Positions 16,898 through 26,795 are shown, counted from the first letter of the stretch. The stretch: 64,000 bases of DNA from Holophagales bacterium (GCA_016699405.1 CP064972.1:4867501-4931500), one strand, 5' to 3'. Notes: a model not told the origin generated them from the letters alone. Program-made: numbers and translations.

Positions 16898-18279
16898 CTA
16901 CATCCGCCAGCGCAGGGTGGCGAGCAACTCGTCCTCGGAGAGCTCGCGGCCGTTGAGCAGCGTCAGCGTGTTGTCCGAGAACTCGACCGTCAGGTCGACG
17001 CCGTCGACGATGCCCAGGCGCAGGCCGTAGTCGAGCTTCTCCCAGTCCCAGCGCACGCTCGGCGCAGGAAACTGCGCCGAGCCTCCGGCGAACTCCGGCT
17101 CGAGCTTGGAATAGCGAACCGCCGGCGCCAGGTAGGGGAAGAGCTGCCGCTCGGCAACGGCGAAGGCGAGCGGCAGCTCGATCCGCCAGGCGAGCTCGCC
17201 CTCGTAGCCGAACCGCTTCATCCCGGCGAGTCGTTGATCGACCACCTGACCGAAGAAGCTCAGCCCGCCCACGACGAGCTCGAGGTTGCCGCCGACCTCG
17301 CGCTTCTCGCGCCCGTGGATCGGCAGCGAGTAGGCATCCGCCGGGCCGTTGAGCAGGTCGAGGTCGCCCCCGTAGAAGGTCCCCTCGAGGTCGACCCGGT
17401 CGGCCAGATCGCGGCGATAGCCCCATGCCAGCATGTCGAGGTGCCATCCCGCCTCGATCCCGCTCCGAAGCGCAGACCGAGGCCCGCCCCGAGCTCCGGC
17501 TCACCGCTCGAGTCGAGCTCTTCGACTTCGGCGTCGTAGAGAATCGGGAAACCGGTGCCCAGCCGGGGCTGCGGATTCGTCCGCCCCGGTTCGATCTCCG
17601 GCGTCCCGTTGTCCCCGGCCAACGCATTCGGATCGCGGAAGAAGAGCGGATTGCCTTGCGTGTACGAGCCGCGCAGGTAGAGATGACGGCCGAGCTGGGC
17701 CCCGACCTCGATTCCCTGATCCTCGAAGCGGTTGAAGGCGGTCGCGGCGAGGCCGTAGCTCTCGAGATGGCGGTCTTCCTGCCGTTCGAACTTGCCGAAC
17801 TTCCCGACCTTCGCGTAGATCGAGGTCGAGTCGGCCAGGCGGCCATCGCGCCCGAAGCGGATCCACAGCTCGTCGACGTCGAGCTTCTTGTCGCTCGAGG
17901 TCGGGTTGCGATCGTGCAGGTCGATCGCGTCGATCTTGGCGCGCACGGCGATCGACTCGCCCCACGACCCATCGATGAACAGGGTCATCACCGGAAGCTC
18001 GACGTGCTCGCCGGGGTCGACGGTGGAGAGAAACGCCTGCCGGGCGCCGACCGGCAGCTGATCGGCGGTGAACGGAAACGGGCTGGCGACGCGCAGGTCC
18101 TCGCTGTCGCGGTAGCCGGCCTTCCCTTCGAGCCGGAAGTGCAGCCCGCGCTCGGCCGCCGGCGGCGCCGCCTCGTCGGCAGCGGCCGCAGCGGCCGAAT
18201 CGGGGGTCTCCTCGACCGCCAGGACCGGCCCGGTGACGGCCGTCAGGCCGAGCAGGAAGGATCCGACCCAACGCCGCAT
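16898..18279 (-). pseudogene. beta-barrel outer-membrane protein gene with single-base frameshift
   Basis: From ATG 18279 the frame encodes a signal peptide (WVGSFLLGLTAVTGPVLA) and long amphipathic beta strands such as IAVRAKIDAIDLHD, ELWIRFGRD and HLYLRGSYTQGNP. At about 17459-17461 the frame breaks; the barrel continues in the next frame (DMLAWGYRRDL onward) to the TAG at 16898, ending in an aromatic-rich strand (LLATLRWRM). The interval is 1382 bases; adding one base gives exactly 461 codons. The break is at a CCC/GGG run, so a sequencing or assembly error is as likely as real inactivation. It looks like a porin-type protein, co-oriented with two thioredoxin-type genes. Confidence 0.75.
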
Positions 18280-18290
18280 CGCCCCGCCCC

Positions 18291-19112
18291 TCAGAGCGCG
18301 TTGGCCTTCTTGAGCAGATCGTAGATCGCCGTCTCCGGGCTTCCCCACTGCGTGCCGACGATCCGTCCCGCCTCCTTGCCGCCGATGATGACGATGGCCG
18401 TCGGAACGCCCTTGACTTCCCATTTCGTCGCCTCCGGTTCCTTGTTGAACGGCGAGGGCACCCCGTAGTAGTCGAAGCGCAGTGTCGAGCCCTTGAGCGC
18501 CTGCTCGACCTTCAGCAGCGCCGGGAGGTGCTCCTTGCAGTGCGGGCACCACGAGCCGAAGAACGCCAGCACCCGCACATCGGCCTTGGTCGAGCGGACC
18601 CGCGCCACGACATCGCTGATCGGCGTGAACAGCGCGGCCTTGCGGCCGTACCCCGGGTCGTGCTCGAGCAGATCGGCGCCGGTGTGGAGACCGAGCAGCC
18701 AGGCGCGCGGGGTGAGGCGCACCGACTTGCCGCCAACCTGGAAGACGAGATTCTCGCCCTCCATCTTCCACGGCCCCTCGAGGGCGAGCGTCGCCTCCGG
18801 CAACAGATCGACGAATCCCTCCTGGCGCGCCACCTTCATCAGATCGAGCCGTTCGATCTGACCCGACGCAGCCGAGATGAGCACCGGCGAGGTGAGCTCC
18901 GGGGCGATGACGAGGTAGGAGCGCAGGGTCGGCGATTGATACAGCGTCGCCTTCGGCGAGGGCTTGCCGGCGACCTCGACGAGAAAGTCGCCGCTCAACT
19001 CGAAACGGCCGCCGCGCGACGGCCCCTGGGCTCGTGACGCTGCCGGAGCGAGAGCTGAAGCGAGGACGAGCGCCGCAACGAAGAGGCGACGCGAACGAAG
19101 GGGACAGATCAT
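18291..19112 (-). CDS. exported thioredoxin-family protein with WCPHC motif
   Basis: 273 residues with a signal peptide (LFVAALVLASALAPAASRAQ). The first half (residues about 30-160) is an all-beta domain of unknown type (GRFELSGDFLVEVAG, LRSYLVIAPEL). The second half is a thioredoxin fold with the redox pair in FFGSWCPHCKEHLPALL and the cis-Pro loop KGVPTAIVI. It is therefore a periplasmic disulfide oxidoreductase. It overlaps the MauE-like gene upstream by four bases and precedes the beta-barrel gene by 11 bases, so the three probably form one operon, perhaps for maturation of an envelope protein. Confidence 0.82.
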   Translation of the reverse strand: MICPLRSRRLFVAALVLASALAPAASRAQGPSRGGRFELSGDFLVEVAGKPSPKATLYQSPTLRSYLVIAPELTSPVLISAASGQIERLDLMKVARQEGFVDLLPEATLALEGPWKMEGENLVFQVGGKSVRLTPRAWLLGLHTGADLLEHDPGYGRKAALFTPISDVVARVRSTKADVRVLAFFGSWCPHCKEHLPALLKVEQALKGSTLRFDYYGVPSPFNKEPEATKWEVKGVPTAIVIIGGKEAGRIVGTQWGSPETAIYDLLKKANAL

Positions 19113-20116
19113 CGAGGTTCTCCTGAGGGAACCGCACCCGCCGCCGCCAGCTGCGGTGGCAGTCCGGAATAGGTCGCAACCACCCGCCCGTCCTCGACCA
19201 GGAACGAACGGGGCAGCGTGCGGTAAAGCGGCCGCAGCAGCGCCTTCGGCGCCGCCTGCAAGGCGAAGCTGGGCGCCCACTCGAAGAAGAGCCGGCGCGA
19301 GCGGTCGAGGTCGAAATCGGCGAGCAGCGTCACCGGGGGAGCGTCGTTCGTCGCCTCACGACGCGCCATGTAAGCGTTGAGCTCCGGAATGCGCGCGGCG
19401 AGCCGCGGGTCGTCGACTTCGCCGATCACGGCCAGATGACGCCCTTGCGTGAGCTCTGGCGCAAGGTCCGAGAGACAGACGCGTTCCACCCCGCGGCCGA
19501 CGCAGAGCCGCGTCAGCTCGGCTCCTGGCGAGAGGCGCGTCGCCAGGTCGTCGAGCGGAAGCTGTGGCGCGGCGATCGCGGTCGCGACGGCGAGACCGGC
19601 GGTGGCGACCGCCGCGACGGCGACCGCTCGAGCCCGCCGCGGCACCGCAGCTCCCCACCAGGCGAGCGCGAGCGCCGGGACCATCATCAGCAGATCCTGG
19701 AGAAACGCCTCGGTCGGGCTGCGATCGACGAGGTTGCCGAAACAACCGCAGCCCGCCGCCGGGTCGGCGATCCCCGCATGGGCTCGCCAGGCCGCTCGGC
19801 CGGTGAGGAACAGAAAGAACGCCACGAGCGCAGCGGAGGCCCAGAGCACCGAACGGTGCCGCAGCCCGAGCAGGAGCGCCGCGCCGAGACCCGCTTCGAT
19901 CGCCAACGCGACCCACACGATCACCTGGGCCGAGAGCAGGAAGTCGAGGCCTTCCGCCCGGACCTGCTCGGCGAAGGCCCCCGGATCGATCGCCTTGAAG
20001 AAGACCGCGACGAGCAGGACGAGGCCCAGCAGCGCTCCGCCCGCCCACCCCAGGCGAGCCCGCCAGGGGCCGGGTCGGGTGGCAGGGGAAGGAACCTGCG
20101 GCGTCTCCTGCTGCAT
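19109..20116 (-). CDS. MauE/DoxX-like membrane protein with C-terminal thioredoxin-like domain
   Basis: 335 residues. The N-terminal half has four or five membrane helices of the MauE/DoxX type (LLGLVLLVAVFFKAIDPGAF; IVWVALAIEAGLGAALLLG; WASAALVAFFLFLTG) and the paired-Cys loop AGCGCFGNLVDR typical of MauE-like redox membrane proteins. The C-terminal part resembles a periplasmic thioredoxin-like fold but has no CxxC, although two isolated Cys occur (LTRLCVGRG and RVCLSDL). It likely passes electrons across the membrane for thiol chemistry, working with the adjacent WCPHC protein. The stop overlaps the next start (ATGA). Confidence 0.75.
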   Translation of the reverse strand: MQQETPQVPSPATRPGPWRARLGWAGGALLGLVLLVAVFFKAIDPGAFAEQVRAEGLDFLLSAQVIVWVALAIEAGLGAALLLGLRHRSVLWASAALVAFFLFLTGRAAWRAHAGIADPAAGCGCFGNLVDRSPTEAFLQDLLMMVPALALAWWGAAVPRRARAVAVAAVATAGLAVATAIAAPQLPLDDLATRLSPGAELTRLCVGRGVERVCLSDLAPELTQGRHLAVIGEVDDPRLAARIPELNAYMARREATNDAPPVTLLADFDLDRSRRLFFEWAPSFALQAAPKALLRPLYRTLPRSFLVEDGRVVATYSGLPPQLAAAGAVPSGEPR

Positions 20117-20132
20117 GACTGGCAGCGCAGCG

Positions 20133-21362
20133 TCAGCGCCGGCGACCGACGGCGGTGCCGGCGAGCAGGTCGTGCAGGCCGCGCTTGTCGGCGCGGAAAG
20201 CGATCAGCAGAAAGCCGATGCCGAGCACCATGCCGCTCACCATGTAGCCGAGCCAGCGGATCAGGGCCTTCGTCGTGCCGATCCCGACCTGCCCCGGCTT
20301 CGCGTCGATCGTCACGACACGGAGGCCGAGGAGGTGCTTGCCTGGCGTCGTCCCGTAGCGCCCCCAACCGACCAACGCGAGGGCAAGCCCGGCGGCCAGC
20401 ATCGTCAGCCCGCCGAGGTTCGCGCCGAGGGTGTAGCTCCCCATCAGGAAGAGCGGTCCGGCGACGATCAGGTAGACCACCGACATCGCCACCGCGTCGA
20501 TCAGATAGGCGCCGAAACGCACCCAGAACCCGGCCGGAGCGAAGGCGGCTGGCGTGGTGGCGCGCGCCGGGGCGGCGGGCATCGCCGGTGGCGGGGCGAG
20601 CTCGATCTCGCGGATCGACGAGAGCATCTCGCGCGGCGGCTCGGGAGCCGCGGGACGCGACGTGGCGACGCCCGGCGAGCCTCCGGCCATCGCTGGCGGA
20701 GCGGGAGCCCGGGGCGGCGCGGAGGGGCGCGACGCCGGAGCCGACGGAAGGGGTCCGAACGCCGGGCTCGGTGGCGGCATCGGCGGGGGTGGCGGCGCCA
20801 GCGGAGGCGGCGGCGGTGTCGCCACGGGTGCGGCGATGGCGGCGACCGGCGGAGCGTTCGGCGGCAGATTGGTCGGCGGCGCGGTCAGCGGCGGCAGCGG
20901 CACCGAAGGCACCGGCGCGACGGGCGCGGTCTCCCCGCTCGCCGGGGCGGCGATCAGCTGACTGCACGCCACACAGGCGGAGGCCCCACGGGGAACTGGC
21001 GCGCCGCAGCGCGGACAGAAGAGATCGCCGAACTCGATGCGCACCGTCGCTTCCGGCGACTCGGCCGGAGCGACGATCCGCACCAGCATCTCGGTCTCGC
21101 CGACCGAGACCTTGTCGCCGCTCGCCAGGGCCGACTCGCCCTGCACCCGCCGGCCGTTCACGTAGGTGCCGTTGCTCGATCCGATGTCACGGACCTTCGC
21201 CTTGCCGGCCTCGAACCAGATCGTGGCGTGGTGGCGGCTGACCGTCACGTCCTTGACCGCAACCGTGCAGTTGCGGCTGCGACCGATCGTGGCCTCGCCG
21301 TCGGGCAGCTCGATCGAACGGCCTTCGACGTCGATGTAGTAACGGATCTTTGGGGTCGTCAC
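20133..21362 (-). CDS. FHA / zinc-ribbon / RDD-domain membrane protein
   Basis: 409 residues, GTG start overlapping the uvrA stop (GTGA). Residues about 1-90 are an FHA domain (ATIGRSRNCTVAV, SRHHATIWF, IGSSNGTYVNGRRV). A zinc ribbon follows (FCPRCGAPVPRGASACVAC), then about 120 residues of Pro/Ala-rich linker. The C-terminal 135 residues are an RDD-type membrane domain (FWVRFGAYLIDAVAMSVVYL; GTTPGKHLLGLRVV). The FHA part would recognise phospho-Thr proteins in the cytoplasm and tether them to the membrane. Function beyond that is unknown. The link with uvrA is positional and may be fortuitous. Confidence 0.82.
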   Translation of the reverse strand: MTTPKIRYYIDVEGRSIELPDGEATIGRSRNCTVAVKDVTVSRHHATIWFEAGKAKVRDIGSSNGTYVNGRRVQGESALASGDKVSVGETEMLVRIVAPAESPEATVRIEFGDLFCPRCGAPVPRGASACVACSQLIAAPASGETAPVAPVPSVPLPPLTAPPTNLPPNAPPVAAIAAPVATPPPPPLAPPPPPMPPPSPAFGPLPSAPASRPSAPPRAPAPPAMAGGSPGVATSRPAAPEPPREMLSSIREIELAPPPAMPAAPARATTPAAFAPAGFWVRFGAYLIDAVAMSVVYLIVAGPLFLMGSYTLGANLGGLTMLAAGLALALVGWGRYGTTPGKHLLGLRVVTIDAKPGQVGIGTTKALIRWLGYMVSGMVLGIGFLLIAFRADKRGLHDLLAGTAVGRRR

Positions 21363-24271
21363 GAAGACCTCCGCGTCGCCTCTCGCCGGGGCATGGTCGA
21401 CTGTCGGCGGATTGTAACCGAAGGCTCGCCGCGGCGCCGCCAGCCGAGGTGTCGCCGCAGCTCGATCGCCGTCGGCCCTTCGCCCTGTTCGAGGAAGTCG
21501 GCGACCGGACCGGAGAAGAGCAGCTCGCCTCCCTGCGGACCGCCGCCCGGGCCGAGGTCGACGATCCAGTCCGCCCGGGCGATGAGATCGAGATGGTGCT
21601 CGACGACGAGCACGCTGTCGCCGCGCTTGACCAAGCGACGCAGGGTCCGCACCAGCACCTCGACGTCCGAGAGGTGGAGCCCGGTCGTCGGCTCGTCGAA
21701 GAGGAAGAGTCGCGGCCCTTCCTTGGCCGGCCGACCGAGGAAGCTGGCGAGCTTGAGCCGCTGCGCCTCCCCTCCCGAGAGCGTCGACGTCGGCTGGCCG
21801 AGTCGCAGGTAGCCGAGGCCGACGTCCACCAGCGGACGGAGCTTGCGCACCAACCCCTTCTCCGAAGCGAAGGCGGTCAGCGTCTCGTCGATCGTCAGCT
21901 CCAGCGTCTCGGCGATGTCGCGACCGGCGAGGCGGATCGCCAGGACATCGCGCCGGAACCGCCGCCCCTGGCAGACGTCGCAGACCACGGTCACCGGGGC
22001 CATGAACTGCATGTCGACCTCTTGCACGCCGGTGCCGAGGCACTCCGGGCAGCGCCCGCCCTCCACGTTGAAGGAGAAGTGCGAGGGCGACACCTTGCGC
22101 CGGCGCGCCTCCTCGGTCGACGCGAAGAGTCGCCGGATGTCGTCGTAGGCCTTGGTGAAGGTCGCCGGATTCGAGCGGGTCGAGCGCCCGACCGGCGTCT
22201 GGTCCACGAGGGTGAGGTCGGCCACCGCCTCGAGCCCGCGCAGAGCGTCGCAGGCGCCGGGCTCGACCTCGACCGCCCCGCGCCGGCGCTGGTAGTTCGC
22301 ATAGAGCACGTTGTCGACCAGCGTCGACTTCCCCGAGCCGGAGAGACCGGTCACCGCGACCAGGCTGCGCAGCGGGAATCGCACGTCGATCCCGCGCAGG
22401 TTGTTGGCCCGCGCCCCCAGGATCTCGACCCACGGCGGCGCGGGCGCCGCGCGCCCGCCGGCACCCGGCGTCGCCGGCGACGCCGGGCCGCGCTCGCGAT
22501 GGAAGCGGTCGAGGTGCTCGCGCGCCGCGCGCGAGACGCGCCGGCGCAGGCACCGGCCGGTCGGCGACGCCGCGTCGGCGAGGATCTCGGCGAGCGTCCC
22601 TTCGGCCACCACCTGCCCACCCCGTTCCCCCGCTTCGGGCCCGAGGTCGATGATGTGGTCGGCGCCGCGGATGATCGTCGCGTCGTGCTCGACGACCAGC
22701 ACGGTATTGCCCCGGGCGGCGAGATCGCGCAGCAGCTCGAGCAGCCGTGCGCTGTCGCTCGGGTGGAGGCCGATCGTCGGCTCGTCGAGCACGTAGAGGG
22801 TTCGCGTCAGGCCCGAGCCGAGAGCGGTCGCCAGGTGGATCCGCTGGGCCTCGCCGCCCGAGAGGGTGCGCGCCTGCCGGTCGAGCGCCAGGTAGTCGAG
22901 ACCGACCCGCGACAGCACGGCGAGTCGTTCGCCGAGCTCGTCGAGCAGGTGGCCGGCGCGCGCCCTTTCCTGTGGCGTGAACGTCCGGGCGGCGAGCCAG
23001 CGGCCGAGACCCGCGACGTCGCGGCCGGTCAGCTGCGGCAGGGACTCGCCGTGCAGCGTCACCGCCAGCGCCTCGGGGCGGAGCCGGGCGCCACCGCACG
23101 TCGCACAGGAGGTGTAGGAGCGATAGCGGGCGAGCAGCACCCGGACGTGCACCTTGTAGGTCCGCTGCTCGAGCCAGGCAAAGAACCCGTCGAGCGTGCA
23201 GAACTTCCCGGGGCCGTGCCAGATCCAGTCGCGCACCTCCGCCGGCAAGCGCTCCCAGGGAACTTCCAGCGACACCTTGCGCCGCCGGCAGGCGGCGAAG
23301 AGTCCGTCGTAGAGCTCCTCGTACGCCGGGCTGTTCCATGGCGCAAACGGCCGCTCGGCGAGCGAACGGCGGGGATCCGGCACCACGCGCTCCGGGTCGA
23401 TGCCGATCACTCGACCGAATCCCTGGCACGTGGGACAGGCGCCGAGCGGCGAGTTGAAGGAGAAGAGCGCCGGCGAGGGCGGCGCCACGGCGGTGCCGCA
23501 GCTCGCACAGGCGAGCTCGGCGGCGACGAAGCGGCGGCCGCGCGGCCCGATCGCCTCGACGCGCGGTGCGAGCTTCAGCCCGTCCTCGAGCGTCGCGGCG
23601 ATTCGCGCCGCCCCGTCCGCGTCGGCGCGGAAGCGGCCGAGCACCAGCGGCAGCGGATCGAGCTCCGGCGGCCAGGTCGCCCCCGGCTCCAGCCGAACGA
23701 TCTCCTCTCCCGACTCGCCGCCCAGTCGGCGGGCGAAGCCGAAACGCACCAACTCGGCGAGCGCCGCGTCGGCGCCGTGGCGCGGTCGCTCCTTGCGCAC
23801 GACGAGCAGGAACGGATCGCCGACGATTCCACGGGCCAGCTCGTCGGCCGCCACCGCGGGCTCGGTGCGCCGCGCCGGCCCGTGGCCCAGCGGGCAGCCG
23901 ACGTCGCCCAGGTTGGCGAAGAGTAGCCGCAGGACGTCGTGCAGCTCGGTCAGGGTGCCGACGGTCGAGCGCGCATTGCGCACCACGTTGCGCGCTTCGA
24001 GCGCCACGGCCGGCAGGACATGGCGCACGTCGTCGACCGGCGGTCGCTCGCGCTGCTCGAGAAAGTTGCGCGCGTAGGTCGACATCGACTCGACGAAGCG
24101 ACGCTGCCCCTCGGCGTAGACCGTGTCGAAGGCGAGCGACGACTTTCCGGCGCCGGACGGGCCGGTCACCACCGTCACCCGGCCGTGCGGGATCCGGCAG
24201 TCGACGCCGCGGAGATTGTGGGTCCGGGCGTTGACCACCTCGATGGCGTCGATCGTCTCGTGCACTTCCAT
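21359..24271 (-). CDS. uvrA: UvrA-family excinuclease ATPase
   Basis: 970 residues with two ABC ATPase modules. First: Walker A TGPSGAGKSS near residue 40, signature LSGGEAQRIHLA, Walker B VLDEPTIGLH. Second: Walker A TGLSGSGKST, LSGGEAQRLKLA, FLFDEPTTGLH. UvrA-type Cys pairs are visible (CASCGTAV with CPTCQGFG; CPECLGTG with CDVCQGRR). The domain between the first Walker A and signature (about 130-250), where UvrB and DNA bind in classical UvrA, is present but diverged, so a UvrA2-like paralogue cannot be ruled out. It would recognise damaged DNA in nucleotide excision repair. No uvrB or uvrC lies nearby. Confidence 0.88.
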   Translation of the reverse strand: MEVHETIDAIEVVNARTHNLRGVDCRIPHGRVTVVTGPSGAGKSSLAFDTVYAEGQRRFVESMSTYARNFLEQRERPPVDDVRHVLPAVALEARNVVRNARSTVGTLTELHDVLRLLFANLGDVGCPLGHGPARRTEPAVAADELARGIVGDPFLLVVRKERPRHGADAALAELVRFGFARRLGGESGEEIVRLEPGATWPPELDPLPLVLGRFRADADGAARIAATLEDGLKLAPRVEAIGPRGRRFVAAELACASCGTAVAPPSPALFSFNSPLGACPTCQGFGRVIGIDPERVVPDPRRSLAERPFAPWNSPAYEELYDGLFAACRRRKVSLEVPWERLPAEVRDWIWHGPGKFCTLDGFFAWLEQRTYKVHVRVLLARYRSYTSCATCGGARLRPEALAVTLHGESLPQLTGRDVAGLGRWLAARTFTPQERARAGHLLDELGERLAVLSRVGLDYLALDRQARTLSGGEAQRIHLATALGSGLTRTLYVLDEPTIGLHPSDSARLLELLRDLAARGNTVLVVEHDATIIRGADHIIDLGPEAGERGGQVVAEGTLAEILADAASPTGRCLRRRVSRAAREHLDRFHRERGPASPATPGAGGRAAPAPPWVEILGARANNLRGIDVRFPLRSLVAVTGLSGSGKSTLVDNVLYANYQRRRGAVEVEPGACDALRGLEAVADLTLVDQTPVGRSTRSNPATFTKAYDDIRRLFASTEEARRRKVSPSHFSFNVEGGRCPECLGTGVQEVDMQFMAPVTVVCDVCQGRRFRRDVLAIRLAGRDIAETLELTIDETLTAFASEKGLVRKLRPLVDVGLGYLRLGQPTSTLSGGEAQRLKLASFLGRPAKEGPRLFLFDEPTTGLHLSDVEVLVRTLRRLVKRGDSVLVVEHHLDLIARADWIVDLGPGGGPQGGELLFSGPVADFLEQGEGPTAIELRRHLGWRRRGEPSVTIRRQSTMPRREATRRSS

Positions 24272-24371
24272 GGGCGACTGTCGCGCGACCCCTGCTCGCG
24301 AGATAAGCGTTCACTCTATCAACGCCGGACCGGGCCGACGCGGAGTGAAACCGGACTGTGCGAGACGGGAG

Positions 24372-26783
24372 TCAGTGCCGCGGCGTGGGTGCGGGAGGCG
24401 GCTCGTCCTTGCCGAAGACGCGACGCAGCCAGCGGACGAAGGCGTTGCCGTCCGGCGCCCGAGCGGGATCGTCGCCGACGCGATCGAGGCGCGAGCCGGG
24501 GAGCGCGGGGCCACCGTGCAGCGGACAGGCCACCGTCGGCGCCCGCTCCGCCAGGAAGACCTCGTCCATCTGCGTCGGGCACGAGGCGAGGGCCAATCCG
24601 CCGCTCTGCGGGTCGATCGTGGCGCGCACCACCCCTTCGGGCATGACGAATCCAGGGTAGCCGTCGGGCGGACGAACGCGCTTCATGAAGTCGACCCAGA
24701 TCGGCAGCGCCGCGCGTGAACCGGAGAAGGTCGTCGGGCGGTTGTCGTCGTAGCCCACCCAGACGAGCCCCACGCGAGTCGGAGCGAAGCCGGCGAACCA
24801 GGCGTCGCGGCGACTGTTCGTGGTGCCCGTCTTGCCGGCCAGCGGGTCGTCGAGACCCAGCTCTCGGGTCCGCCCCGCCGTACCGTGCGCAACGACGCCC
24901 TGGAGGATCGAGGTCACGAGGTAGGTCGCCGCCGGCGAGAGGACCCGCTCGGGGGCCGGCAACACTTCGCCGGCAAGCGCCTGCCCGTGGCCGTCGAGCA
25001 CCGCGTCGAGCGCGTGGACCGGCGGGCGCACGCCCCCGCCGGCGAGCGTCGAGTAGACCGTCGCCAGCTCCAGAGGCGAGAGCTCGAAGGCTCCGAGCGC
25101 CAGCGCCGGCACCGGGGCGAGCCGCGAGCTGACCCCCATGCGACCGGCGAGCTCGACGATCGGCGGCAGGCCGAGATCGAGCGCCAGTCGAACGGTCGGC
25201 AGGTTCAGGCTCTCCTCCACTGCCTGGCGGGCGGTGACCCATCCACGGAACGAGTCGTCGTCGTTGTCCGGGCTCCACTCCTTGCCGGCGAGGTTCAGGG
25301 TGAGCGGTGCGTCTTCGAGGAAAGTCGCCGGACTGGCGTGCCCGGCGGCGAAGGCGGCGGCGTAGACCACCGGCTTGAACGCGCTCCCGGCCTGCCGGCG
25401 CGCCTGGCCGGCGTGGTCGAACTGGCTGACACGGAAGTCGCGTCCACCGACGTAGGCGCGGATCGCCCCGCTCTTCGGGTCGAGCGAGACCAGCGCCGCC
25501 TCGAGCGGTCCACCCCGCTTCTGCCGCATGCGCTCCTCGAGCGCCGCGAGGCCCGACTCGACCGCCGTCTCGGCGGCGAGCTGATCCTCCGAGTCGAGCG
25601 TCGAGATCAACGTCAACCCGGCGTCGGCGAGGTTCGTCACCCCGAATCGCCGCTTGGCCTCCTGCGCCGCCAGCTCGGCGAAGTAGGGTGCGCGGTTCTT
25701 GCCGTAGCCGGAGGCGACGACACCGAGCGGCGCGGCTTTGGCCGCGGCGACCCGCTCACTCGTCGCCCACTTGAGCTCGGCCAGGCGCTCGAGGACCTGA
25801 TTGCGCCGGGCGAGCGCCGCCTCGGGGTGACGATACGGCGAGAGCTCCGCCGGCGAGCGGATGATCCCGGCCAGCAGCGCCGCCTCCGGCAGCGAGAGCT
25901 CGATCGGCAGCTTGTCGAAGTAGGCCCGCGACGCCGCCCCGAGGCCGATCAGGTTCACCGAGCCGGGTTTGCCCCAGAAGATCTCGTTGAAGTAGGCCTC
26001 GAGGATCTGCGTCTTCTCGTATCGCACCTCGACGAAGAGGGCGAGCAGCGCCTCGCGGAGCTTGCGCTTGACCGTCCGCTCCGGCGTGAGGAAGCGGTTC
26101 TTCACCAGTTGCTGGGTCAGCGTCGAGCCACCCTGGCGGACTTCCCCGCCGCGCAGGTTCGAGAGCAGCGCGCGCGCGATGCCGGTCGCCGAGATCCCCG
26201 GATGCTCGAAGAAGCCCGAGTCTTCGGCCGCCAGCAGCGACTGCACCATCTCGCGCGGCACCTCGGCGAGCGGAACCGGGTCGAGATCGAGCAGCTCGGG
26301 TCCGTAGAACGAAGCGAGCAGCCGCGGCTCGAGCAGCGCGGCGCGGACGTTCTGCTCTCCAGCGCGCAGCCGCACGATGCGCGACGCGCCGTCGAGGTCG
26401 ATGGCGAGCAGACCGCCCCCCGCCATGCCGTGCGCCGTGGCGAACCGTCGCTGTAGCACGGCCACCTGACCCGGAACGGCGCGGTAGGTGCCCGGATAGA
26501 GCCCCTCGGGCGGAGCGGCGCGATACCCGCACGCTTCGAGCCGCCGAACGATCTCCTCGGCGGCGATCGCCTGCCCCGTCTCGAGCCGCACGACTCGCGC
26601 GTAAAGTCGACTCGGGTGCTTCTCCGGCGGCCTGTCGAGACCGCCCGAGAGCTCCCAGTAGGGCCAGATCAGCCAGAGTCCGGCGAGCGCCAGCAGCAGG
26701 AAGGCGAGCAGCAGATAGCGCAGCGTGCGGCGATCGCGCCGCCGGCGCACGAGGGTCGTGGAGCCGACGGGGATCTTCGCCAC
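24372..26783 (-). CDS. mrcB: class A penicillin-binding protein (PBP1b-like), bifunctional
   Basis: 803 residues: short cytoplasmic basic N-terminus, one membrane helix (LLLAFLLLALAGLWLIWPYW), a UB2H-like region, a glycosyltransferase-51 domain (AAEDSGFFEHPG with catalytic Glu, GGSTLTQQLVKN, EAYFNEIFWG) and a transpeptidase domain with the active-site Ser467 in SAFK, ESLN and KTGTT motifs. It polymerises and cross-links peptidoglycan at the outer face of the inner membrane. The GTG start at 26783 is preceded by TAGAAT exactly six bases upstream. Length fits PBP1b of Gram-negative bacteria. Downstream of gluQ by nine bases. Confidence 0.93.
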   Translation of the reverse strand: MAKIPVGSTTLVRRRRDRRTLRYLLLAFLLLALAGLWLIWPYWELSGGLDRPPEKHPSRLYARVVRLETGQAIAAEEIVRRLEACGYRAAPPEGLYPGTYRAVPGQVAVLQRRFATAHGMAGGGLLAIDLDGASRIVRLRAGEQNVRAALLEPRLLASFYGPELLDLDPVPLAEVPREMVQSLLAAEDSGFFEHPGISATGIARALLSNLRGGEVRQGGSTLTQQLVKNRFLTPERTVKRKLREALLALFVEVRYEKTQILEAYFNEIFWGKPGSVNLIGLGAASRAYFDKLPIELSLPEAALLAGIIRSPAELSPYRHPEAALARRNQVLERLAELKWATSERVAAAKAAPLGVVASGYGKNRAPYFAELAAQEAKRRFGVTNLADAGLTLISTLDSEDQLAAETAVESGLAALEERMRQKRGGPLEAALVSLDPKSGAIRAYVGGRDFRVSQFDHAGQARRQAGSAFKPVVYAAAFAAGHASPATFLEDAPLTLNLAGKEWSPDNDDDSFRGWVTARQAVEESLNLPTVRLALDLGLPPIVELAGRMGVSSRLAPVPALALGAFELSPLELATVYSTLAGGGVRPPVHALDAVLDGHGQALAGEVLPAPERVLSPAATYLVTSILQGVVAHGTAGRTRELGLDDPLAGKTGTTNSRRDAWFAGFAPTRVGLVWVGYDDNRPTTFSGSRAALPIWVDFMKRVRPPDGYPGFVMPEGVVRATIDPQSGGLALASCPTQMDEVFLAERAPTVACPLHGGPALPGSRLDRVGDDPARAPDGNAFVRWLRRVFGKDEPPPAPTPRH

Positions 26784-26789
26784 GCGACG

Positions 26790-26795
26790 ATTCTA
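26790..26795 (-). promoter_or_regulatory. candidate -10 element for leaderless transcription (PBP gene)
   Basis: TAGAAT lies six bases (CGTCGC) before the GTG start at 26783. It overlaps the stop region of gluQ, so the gene could have its own leaderless transcript besides read-through. Confidence 0.45.

Noticed and set aside
20133..24314. A 1393-codon frame antisense-shifted across uvrA and the FHA-RDD gene
   Set aside because: Only its last 409 codons encode a real protein; the rest is low-complexity Arg/Ala/Gly translation in a shadow frame of uvrA, as expected at this GC content.
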